From contig WUJK01000004.1 in assembly GCA_011317545.1 (NCBI GenBank), positions 310,001 through 374,000 of the forward strand: DNA of 64,000 nt. The letters run 5' to 3'. This DNA is from Coniella vitis (taxonomy: Eukaryota > Ascomycota > Sordariomycetes > Diaporthales > Schizoparmaceae). Every line of letters starts with the position of its first letter. Position 1 is the first letter of the stretch. Positions 1 through 9,100 of this stretch are shown piece after piece. The notes under the pieces are model-generated. The model was given only the letters and a program-made list of their open reading frames with translations, had not been told where the DNA came from and ran no database searches. Made by a program: the position numbers and the translations under genes.

Positions 1-1
1 A

Positions 2-244
2 GACTTCGGCCCTGGCCCCTATCCTCTCAAGACACTGGTAGCATATGATGGTGCGCACAACATTTCGGCCGGCTACAGTAGCTCTGTGGCTCTGGAGCTT
101 GAACTGACCTTGGCGAGCATTTCCCGGGTCGATGAGAACGGGAACAGGGTGCTGTATCCGGGGAGCTACAGTATCGTGCTGGATACTGCACCGGAGCTGG
201 CCACGTTGGACTTTACGCTGACAGTGGAAATAAAGGGTGTGTGA
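2..244 (+). CDS. GH3 beta-xylosidase-like, C-terminal part
   Basis: The left edge of the window cuts this gene; 80 codons and the stop TGA (242-244) are present. The reading frame gives a fibronectin-III-like end with the segments VAYDGAHNISAGYSSS, RVDENGNRVLYPGSY and FTLTVEIKGV. The order 'SxARVDExGNRVLYPGxY' followed by a final beta strand is typical of the C-terminal Fn3-like domain of fungal GH3 xylan 1,4-beta-xylosidases, which are secreted and release xylose from xylo-oligosaccharides. The catalytic domains lie outside the window, so the family assignment rests on this tail only; a GH3 beta-glucosidase is the main alternative. No intron is seen in the visible part. Confidence 0.75.
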   Translation, partial: DFGPGPYPLKTLVAYDGAHNISAGYSSSVALELELTLASISRVDENGNRVLYPGSYSIVLDTAPELATLDFTLTVEIKGV

Positions 245-1761
245 TAGCTCAAAGTTGTAATTTCATGTTCTCACAAAAGTGTTGATTCTCTTTGCAATAC
301 TCCAAGTACGACCTGGCATATTAGTTTGCCGGGCAAGATGGTGAGCGTTACATTCAAGGTTGTTCTGCCCATCAGGACCTCATGCGTCTACGCTGAATAG
401 TATGAGTTTTCAGCCAACCGCAAAACACCGATTTATTTTCTCTTCCTCCTTCAAACACTCCTGGCACTCATGGAGCATCCGTGACTTTTGATCCACACCT
501 GGATCATTTTAACCATCATGATCTTCAAAATTACAGCCTCACATATGCTTTAGGTCAGACGTTTCCGGTCGGCGATCATGTTTGAAAGATGAATGATCGT
601 TCAGACATGCGCTTCAAACTGGAAGCCCAATACAACTTATTTTGACTCGATGGAAAAACCACAACTGAGTTGAGGCGGTAACCCTTGCCAATGATGTATT
701 ACTTGCAATAACCATCAGCTTAAATGACACGGGCAAATACATGACGGTGGACGAATAGTATAGTTATTGCCATTGGACATCTCATCCTCGTATCCCGCGG
801 CCACTTTAACTCCCACCGAGAGAGCGACCTCGCTTGGTGATTGATAAGTTCTTTTGCTACTACTTTCTGAGCAAGCCACTGGTACATCGTTACTCTTCTC
901 AGACGCTACATCTATGCGAGACTGTGGCGAATCTAGGAACCATGCTTGTCACAAATTCTGATCCATCCGGGGGCCGCTGAGATCCATCCTGCTTCGAGCT
1001 TGGGACCACTGCTAGAAGAAAATTTAGAAGGGCGGTTTACTGCCCCACAGCGGGGGTACTACAGGGGGAAGGGGCCTAAGGGCCGGCCCGAGCCCGGGGC
1101 TCGCTTAGCGCCTCCTGACCCTGAATGGTGGTAATGAACAGGAGGGTTTGACGCACTGTCCAAGCCCACGTTGTCAGGCTGCATTTTACTGGGTGTATCA
1201 CGCACTGTAACCCATCCACAACTTCCCAGCTCCCCAGTCTCACTATCGATCGTCCTTTCAGCATCTTTCCTTTGTCTTAGCAGCCGATTATCAATATTAC
1301 CACTAGCGATGGAATTGAATGGCATTGACAGAGAGATCTTCGTTCTAATTAGTCAACGGACAGTCCCTTTCCAACCAGTACTCGAGAATTACTTCAAATA
1401 ACCGTAATCACCTATTCACGCGTCAGATTCCCGCTCGCTTCAAGTATCGACACTCAGAATGGCGGCCTCTAAAAGACCACCAGACCGTCGACCAGACGCC
1501 GCGTACCTGTTGGGCTTGGTACGGTGCGCTGTCAACGACGATTCGGCTGTTGAGATGCCGTCAGCCATCCGAAGAGAGTCCTGTATGGGCAGCTAGTGTG
1601 GACGTTTATGAGCAACATGAATCAGAATCGCCTCACCTTTAGCGCTATGGTGAGTGATCCATGCTTAGATTGACTCTTATTTTATTCAAAGCAACAAAAT
1701 ACCAGTTCGCCCTTCTTGTATTTCTCAAGCGGAACGTAGGGTCTAGGCACCAAAAGCTTTG
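245..1761. other. Intergenic, no supported gene
   Basis: No convincing gene was found. Short open frames occur at 946-1134 (+), 1059-1325 (-) and 1459-1593 (+), the last starting MAASKRPPDRRPDAAYLLGL, but none shows a recognisable domain or splice support. Base composition is ordinary and RIP-like depletion of CpA/TpG starts only near the transposon at 1762. The final 80 bases may hold the distal part of a small minus-strand ORF broken by the transposon (separate entry). Confidence 0.6.
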
Positions 1762-1891
1762 TGTTATGACCTGGTCCCTCGTAGCACTATATATACGGTT
1801 GGAAGGAATAATCAGATGGAGATTCTGATTATTGGTTGATCTTTTGCAGGTCTATATAGTATAGCGGTACCTTCTAACGCTTATTATTACA
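1762..1891 (+). repeat. TRIM LTR copy 1
   Basis: 130 bp, TG...CA ends. It contains a TATA box (TATATA, about 1789-1795) and a perfect 10-bp hairpin with a 7-nt loop (stem arms 1807-1816 and 1824-1833). It is less RIP-mutated than copy 2: TGG and CAGATGG strings are kept. Differences from copy 3 are all G:C to A:T transitions. Confidence 0.8.
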
Positions 1892-1908
1892 TTATAATCA
1901 GAATCTCC
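1818..1908 (+). promoter_or_regulatory. TRIM predicted transcription start and self-primer site
   Basis: The 15-mer ATAATCAGAATCTCC (1894-1908), two bases after the end of LTR1, is the exact reverse complement of GGAGATTCTGATTAT (1818-1832) inside the LTR. The LTR copy lies 29 bp downstream of the TATA box start, where transcription should begin. A primer site complementary to the RNA 5' end is the arrangement known for self-priming Tf1/sushi-type elements. The role is inferred; the complementarity is seen directly. Confidence 0.55.
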
Positions 1909-2095
1909 GGGTGCAGCTAAGGTTGCAGGTTCGATCCCTAACTTAGTTAATTGGTTTTCGGGCTTCCGGGAAGCTCGGAAGTCAATTAGGTGCTTATAGA
2001 CCGCAACTATAACGCTAACTAAGCCTTATTACCTTAATATATTATATAAGCCTAGGGGTTAACCGTATACTTCTAAGTTCGGGACGAACTTACTT

Positions 2096-2108
2096 AGAAG
2101 GGAGATAG
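2096..2108 (+). promoter_or_regulatory. TRIM polypurine tract
   Basis: AGAAGGGAGATAG directly abuts LTR copy 2. The same tract recurs before LTR copy 3 (up to 17476). The first 12 bases are identical to the tracts of both chromoviruses in this window (16792-16804 on +, 5428-5440 on -). Confidence 0.7.
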
Positions 2109-2238
2109 TATTATAACCTAGTCCCTTATAGCACTATATATACGGTTAGAAGGAATAATCAGATAGAGATTCTAATTATTAGTTAATCTTTTGCAGGTCT
2201 ATATAGTATAGCGGTACCTTCCAACGCTTATTATTATA
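2109..2238 (+). repeat. TRIM LTR copy 2
   Basis: 130 bp and colinear with copy 1. It is the most strongly RIP-altered of the three, for example AGATAGAGATTCTAATTATT where copy 3 keeps the TGG and CTGATT forms. It is followed by 36 bp of internal region before the chromovirus insertion. Confidence 0.8.
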
Positions 2239-2274
2239 TTATAATCAGAATCTCCGGGTATAGCTAAGGTTGCA

Positions 2275-2760
2275 TATTATGACCCACGGTTATGCAGGTC
2301 ACAGGAACAGGCCAGCGCAACCATATGCCAGCAAATCGGAACCTTAACGGACCGATAGGGATCTCTTATATAACCAAGTTATACAGAATAATATAGTTAG
2401 GGTTAGGGTTATACGAACTAATTAGGAATAGATTATTAAGATTATTAGATAATCCAGTAGAGCCGGATTATTAAGATTACAAGATAATCCAGATAATCTA
2501 GGGTTAAATAGGGTATTTAACGTAGAACAATAGAAGGATATAAGGATAGGAGTTTATAGCTTACTATTAGATAGTTTCCTTATAATCTTTAGTTATAAAT
2601 CTAAGTATTATTTTATATAATAGGGTAATCCCTCTTAATCACTTATAATACTTAATATTGCTCGATAATATACGAAGACTTAAAGGTAATACTTCCCCGC
2701 CTGCTAATATATAACTTATAGGTACTTCTAGAATCCGGGATTTAGGCAAGGATTATTATA
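2275..2760 (+). repeat. Chromovirus copy 1, 5' LTR
   Basis: 486 bp. It begins TATTATGACC (TGTTATGACC before RIP) and ends GATTATTATA (GATCATTACA in the 3' copy). A TATA box TATATAA lies at 2367-2373. TTAGGGTTAGGGTTA (2397-2411), 2.5 telomere-type units, sits at the expected transcription start. Just after the LTR, TATAACCCT (2765-2773) is complementary to AGGGTTATA (2405-2413), a possible 9-nt self-primer. Confidence 0.88.
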
Positions 2761-2879
2761 TTTTTATAACCCTTATTTAGGATAATCTATATACACCTCT
2801 TAGGCAATATTAAGTATAGTAATAGCTCTTTAAACCCCTACCCCGTCTACCTTAGGCGAAGGATATCGCTAGGTTATAA

Positions 2880-4937
2880 CTTAGGAAGATATAATACGCT
2901 AATTAATCGAACTTACTTAGTAACTCGCTATACTCCGATAGGCTTAAGAGCAGCAGAATCGCACTATCTATTAGCAGGCTTAGCAAATCGAATAATACTA
3001 AGCTACGGCCGCTATACCCCTAGCGCTTATTATCCAGAATACCGGTAATAGCTATAAGATAGATAAACCTACTATATATAACGGTAACTAGAAGACGCTT
3101 TAAGGGTTCCTTACCTATTATAAGGCGTACTTCCTATATAACGCAGTATAATTTACTACCGAACCCGATAAAGTTATCCTAGCCGGTATACGACTCGAAA
3201 AGGACGCGCTTATCTAGTACGAACCCTTACTTCGTAACTATATTAAACACCTAGGCAACCTCGATTAATATAAGACGACTACTAAGAATATATTCGACTT
3301 ATTCGTAGGATTCGAACGTATCCTTAAGGAAATATTTAGTAATCCTAACGAAGAACGGACTATAATATAATAACTTATAAAACTTAAATAGAATAAATCT
3401 GCTTTAGCCTATATAGTCCGCTTTAAGTAACTCTTAGTACGCCTCCCTTAGGAAGATAAGAACCTTATAGAATACTATTATAGAGGACTTAAGGATAAGG
3501 TTAAGGACGAAATCTCTAAGCAGAACTAGCCCGAAGACTTTATAATATTTAGTAATAATATTATCCGTATCGATAACCGTTTTTACGAAAGATATATAGA
3601 GAAAAGTAAGAAAGGAGGAAGCTATATTATATAGAGGAATTACGCTAATATAGGATAACGGATTTAATAGATAACTAACCGTAGCTTCTAGTAATAAGGT
3701 ATAGCAGTTAGCGGTATAATATACTTAGGCCCTATAGAGCTCGATATAGCTTAACGCAAACCTATAAGCAAGGAATACTTTAACTATAGTAAGATAGGCT
3801 ACTTCGCACGAGAGTACCGATAACCTAAGAAACCTAGAGAATTTAAGAAAGTCCCCGAAGGATAATAAGCTAATATTATAATATACGAGACTACGGACTC
3901 TACTCCTAGCTAAAACTAGCTTCTAGAATAAGTATCGGATAATTCCGATTATAGACTCCTTAACTAGACCTTCTATTATAAGGATAATTATATAACGTAC
4001 CTCTCGGTAAAGCAAGGCTTAGGATAATTCCCTTAGAAACCTTATAAGGAACGATAAATTATAGTTACCTAGAGAATACCCCTCTCTATAGATAACGGTC
4101 TATTCGAAAGACTAGTAATAGAGTAGTAAGCCTAGCTTATTAGGGAATACCCCTACTAGCGCGATATAGAAGGGTACGAACTACCTAATAAAACGGATAT
4201 CTCGCAGAGTAATATTACGGAAATTATAGAATAATAGGAAACGCTCTATATTAGTTAGGATACTAGCGCCTAAACTATTAACGAAGAAATAAGCTTAGAA
4301 TTAGAAAGCTCTATAAACGAAGATATCGATAAAGGAGATATATATTACCTTATCTACGGTATTATACTTAGAGAACTATTCCGAATAATATCTTATTAAG
4401 ACGAAACCCCCCTCGTATAGGAAGACGTACGAATTAATCACCTCTACGAAAAATACTACTAGATTATATAATTTGCCTGCATTATATATAATTGCAAATA
4501 ATACTTTAAATATAAGGTAACTAACGAATAGTTCCCTACGTACGAGATAGGGTATAATATTATCGCCTATAACGACGATAATAGCGATTATTATAAAGTA
4601 CTTAGAATAAGGGGAAACTACGCTAGCATTAGCCTTATATATAATACCCCCTACGAATATACTACGCGATAAGTAAAATAGTACTAATGTACGATACCCT
4701 AGTGCGTACCTTACGCGTAAGAAAAAGCGCTCGACTAGTATAGAATACGCGAATAGAAATAAAGGGAAAAGCTTATAAAGCCTATATACGTAGAACCTAT
4801 ATACTATAGCTTCTATAAGCGCGCCGACTACGCAGAATACCTAGCGGATAAAGCGTATACCTATTATAACCTTAAAGATAGTTAGCCCGGAGTATAAACC
4901 CCCTATACGAAAGAAGAAAACTAAACGCGCCTATAGT
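2880..4937 (+). pseudogene. Chromovirus copy 1 gag (RIP-degraded)
   Basis: Conserved capsid-type segments can be read through stops: DKVILAGIRLEKDALI then stop then YEPLLRNYIK near 3167-3250, with TAG where Trp is expected, and later RFYERYIEK. The zinc knuckle at about 3771-3820 has lost its ligands: KEYFNYSKIGYFAREYR has Tyr at the three Cys positions and at the His position, all explained by TGY to TAY and CAY to TAY. A Cys-rich stretch follows at about 4470-4900. The frame is cut at 4942 by the second chromovirus and resumes at 12400. Domain borders are approximate. Confidence 0.75.
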
Positions 4938-4942
4938 AATAA

Positions 4943-5427
4943 TATAATGATCCTTGCCTAAATCCCGGATTCTGGAAGTACCTATAAGTTGTATATTAGC
5001 AGGTGGGGAAGTATTACCTTTAAGTCTTCGTACGTTGTCGAGTAATATTAAGTGTTATAAGTGATTAAGAGGGATTACCCTATTATATAAAATAATACTT
5101 AGATTTATAACTAAAGACTATAAGGAAAACTATCTAATAGCTAGGAAATCTATCGTCCTTATATCCTTCCGTTATTCTATATTAAATACCCTATTTAACC
5201 CTAGATTATCTGGATTATCTTATAATCTTAATAATCCGGCTCTGCTGGATTATCTAATAATCTTAATAATCTATTCCTAATTAGTTCGTATAACCCTAAC
5301 CCTAACTATATTATCCTATATAACTTAGTTATATAAGAGATCCCTATCGGTCCGTTAAGGTTCCGATTTGCTAGTATATAGTTACGCTAGCCTATTCCTA
5401 TAACCTATATAACCGTAGGTTATAATA
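4943..5427 (-). repeat. Chromovirus copy 2, 3' LTR
   Basis: 485 bp, read on the minus strand. It carries the telomere-type string at 5291-5305 (TAACCCTAACCCTAA on +). It is more RIP-altered than its partner at 11910-12394. Confidence 0.87.
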
Positions 5428-5633
5428 TTATCTCCCTTCTATCGGTCTTTATCTCTAAAGACCTATAGTATTTCCGTAAGTAGTCCTGCCTAATATTCTT
5501 ACTTCGGATTATACCTTCCTAATTCGTTATATCGTCGAGAATTAATAAAAGTTATTCTCGAAAGATTTCTTCGTCGGTTGCTCCTAAAACTGTTAAGCGT
5601 AACCTTCTTCTTTAATTTATTCTAGAGTATTGT

Positions 5634-6131
5634 ATGGAGATGCCGACCTGCTCTAACTATAAGGAACGGGGTCTTTCTTCTTGTTAGATTTCCGCGATAT
5701 ATTCCGACCGCTGTGCTGAGTGTATTCGTTTGAATAAATCTCGCTGCGATATACTGGGTCCTTCTCCGTCTGATATTCGTACTATCTCTCGGCACTATTA
5801 GAAGATTAAGGATAAGATGGAGGAACTGGACGAGGCTTATCGTGCTTTAGACGTGCGTATAGATCGCCTTCGTAAGCAGAAAAAGATATAGAGGGAGAAG
5901 ATAGTACGGGCTATTCGCCGGGGCCTGGATTCTATAGAGGAGTTGGATCGTATAGAGCGTAAGGAGGCTAAAAAGGAGGCAGCAGTTTCGGTACCGGCGG
6001 GTCCTTTGCTTAAAGCGTTTCCTAATTCGCTAATATAGGAGTTTAATACCGTAGATTAGTTTACTATAGATTTTAATAGGTTATTAGATTTAGTTAGCGC
6101 TTCTAATAGAGGGGGTTTATCTAATCGTTAG
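5634..6131 (+). pseudogene. Antisense Cys-rich ORF in chromovirus copy 2
   Basis: The frame lies opposite to the element's gag-pol, between the chromodomain and the 3' LTR. It starts with ATG (MEMPTCSNYKERGLSSC), is 165 codons long and ends TAG at 6129-6131. It has five internal TAG codons, each explained by CAG or TGG to TAG. The N-terminal half has spaced cysteines (CSNY...SSC...RCAECIRLNKSRCDILG) resembling a zinc-binding cluster. It is followed by an alpha-helical charged segment (KMEELDEAYRALDVRIDRL, later EELDRIERKEAKKEAA) likely to form a coiled coil. From memory, similar antisense proteins accompany some fungal gypsy elements; function unknown. The matching frame exists in copy 1. Confidence 0.6.
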
Positions 6132-6139
6132 TAAGTTTT

Positions 6140-9100
6140 CTAATTCTATCTATTGCTAAGTTATTCGCTAATTTTCGTATTCTTTAATTAGATCTTTATA
6201 GATATTCTTTAGGGGTTCCTAAGTATTTTCTAAGTTATCGTATCCTTTCTATTTAATAAGGTATTATTTCCCGCGTCTGCGTTTGCGTAAATTAAGGATT
6301 TATTTAACTTCGTATTATACTTGCTCTAGTTCGATAATATCTATATCGTATAAGAGTTCTGCGTCTACTGGTGCTAGTTCTAGAAGTAAAATATAGAAAA
6401 CTGGGTATAGATGTATGTATAGGATTTCTAGTTTATAGCTAACTGGTGAAATCTATCGTGCAATTTTATAAGGTCCGAGTTTTTTATAGTCGAGTTTATC
6501 GCTAGGTCTAGTAGTTTTAATATTTTTACGGTTAAGGTAGACTTTATCTCCCTTCTATAGGATTAGTCCCTTAATCCTTTTCTAATTAGCGTATTTCGTT
6601 ATTTATTCTTTAATATCCTGAAGTATATATCGAGTATCTTCGTATAATTGCTTAATTCTTCTAGCGTATTAGTCTGCCGTTTCTACGTTTCCACCTGGTA
6701 GTATTTCGTAGTATACCGTAGGGTTATATCCGTAGAGTAGGAAGAATAGTGATTTTCCTATACTTATTATATCTGTACTATTATAAGCGAACTACGCGGT
6801 TAGCAAAAGTTCGACCTAATTGTTTTATTTGTAGTTAACGTAGTATCGTAGATATTATTCTATAATCTGGTTAGTACGTTCTATTTATCCGTCTATTTAA
6901 GGATAAAATGCCGTAGATATATATTATATCGTTCCGAGGTATTTGGTAAGTAAGATCTAGAATTTTAATATAAATTTTCTATCTCTATCTAATATAATTT
7001 CCTAAGGTATTCCGTAGTTAGCGATAATGGTACGGAGGAATGTATATACGAGTTCTTCTGCGGTGCTACTTTCTTTATATAATAGGAAGTATACGTACTT
7101 GCTTAGTCTGCAAACCATTACTAAGATACTATCGTACTGCACCTAAGTTAAGGGTTCTCGTAAGGGGGGTAGCTTAGTAATAAAGTCTAGACTAATAGAT
7201 AACTAAACAGTTATAGGTACTAGTAGAGGTTATAGTAGTCCGTAAGGTTTATGCCGTTCCGTTTTATTTCGTTTGTATATATCGCAGTTGTTAACGATAT
7301 CTATAACTCGTTTCTTAAGGCTTAGTAGATTCTAATAACGTTAGATCCTTTTATAGGTTACTCTAATTCCTTAGTATCTATATACTAGTACGCTATAAAT
7401 GCTTCTAATATAGTTGTTTTATTCTAATATTATTATACTATCGAGGTTATATATTTCTCCTTCGATACGTAGTATTACGTTAAGTTCCTTAGTAATAGAT
7501 AGTATAGTAAGGTTGCCTTCCGAATCTTCCTTAAAGATTACTATAATATCTTAGTCTTTGCTATTACTATCCTTATAGTCTAACCGTCTGCTAAGAGCGT
7601 TTGCTTGTTCGTTTTCTTTGCCTTTACGGTAGATGATTTTGAAGTCGAATTCTAATAGAAATTCGTACTATCTGACTTATCGTTTGTTGAGCTGCTTTAT
7701 CGAGGTAAATGCCTGGAGATTCTTGTGATCCGTATATATAAGAATTTGTTGTTTTGCGCCGATAAGGTAGTGTCGCTATTCCCTAAAGGCTTCTACTATT
7801 GCTATAAGTTCTTAATCGGGCGTTCCGTAGTTAAGTTCTAGTCCGTTTAGCTTCTTGCTGAAGTTGCTGATTATTCGTAGTTGTCCTTTATCGTCTCGTT
7901 ATCCGAGTTATCTACCGAGTATATAATCTAATACGTTTATCTCGATCTCGAAAACTTTATCTTAGTCTGCTTCGATTAGGATTAGTTCTAATATAACTGC
8001 GTCCTTGATTATGCTAAAGGCTTTCTATGCCTATTCGTTCTAGTTAAAGGTAATATCCTTTTTCGTAAGTTCCGTAAGTAGTACTATAATACTACTATAG
8101 TTCTTAATAAATTATCGGTAGAAGTTAGTATAGCCTAAGAAGGCTCTAATATCCTTAATATTCTAAGGTATAGGCTAGTCCCTAACTGCCTGTACTTTGT
8201 CTTTCTGTATTCGTATATGCCCTAGTATAATAATATATCTAAGGTAGTTAATTTCTTAGGTATTCCAGTTATATTTAGTAGGTTCTACTAAAATCTTATT
8301 ATCTTAGAGGATTTATAGGATTATCGTAACGTACTTCTAGTATTCCTCGAATATCTTTAAGTAAATAAGGATATCGTCTAGGTAAGCGATTATAAAATAA
8401 TCGAGGTATTTACGTAAGATAAAGTTTATTATTTCCTAGAATAATATAGGGGCGTTAGTAAGTCCGAATAGTATAATAAGATATTCGAAATATCCGTAGC
8501 GTATTCTAAACGCTATTTTCTATTCTTCTCCGGGTTTAATACGAATATATATATATCCTTCTTTAAGGTCGAGGGCCGTAAACTATTAGGCTCCTCTAAG
8601 TCTATCTCTAAGTTCTTTAAAGAGAGGTAAGGGGTACCGATTTTTGATTATAATATCGTTGAGTTGCCGATAGTTAACGTATAATCGTAGTTTACCGTTT
8701 TTCTTTAATATAAATAGGATTGGGTATCCTGCTAGCGAATAGGAGGGTCTAATATAGCCTTTTTTAAGATTTTCGTCGATATATTCTCTAAGTGCTTGGA
8801 GTTTATCCTTATCTAATCCGTAGATAGGAAAGAACTTTAGTTATTCTCCTTCTTTAAGTGGGATCTCGTAGTCGTATAGGCTATGCTCTGGTAGGTTGTT
8901 ATCGAATTTTCCTTAAAATAGTTTTATAAACTTCCGATACTCTTCTAGTATACCGGAGAGGTCTCTAAATATATCTTCGTCTTATATAGTTGCTATTATA
9001 AGGAGATATCGTTATACGTACTTAGTTCCTTCTTAAACTTATCGCGATAATATATCCTGCTATCTATAGAATCCTATTATATCGTATCCTGATCTACCGT

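Noticed and set aside
1928..1938. tRNA gene suggested by a B-box string GGTTCGATCCC
   Set aside because: No acceptor-stem pairing or cloverleaf can be formed around it; it is part of a TRIM internal region and recurs at 17296-17306.
2397..2411. Telomeric repeat indicating a chromosome end
   Set aside because: Only 2.5 units, at the same place in each LTR, with normal genes on both sides.
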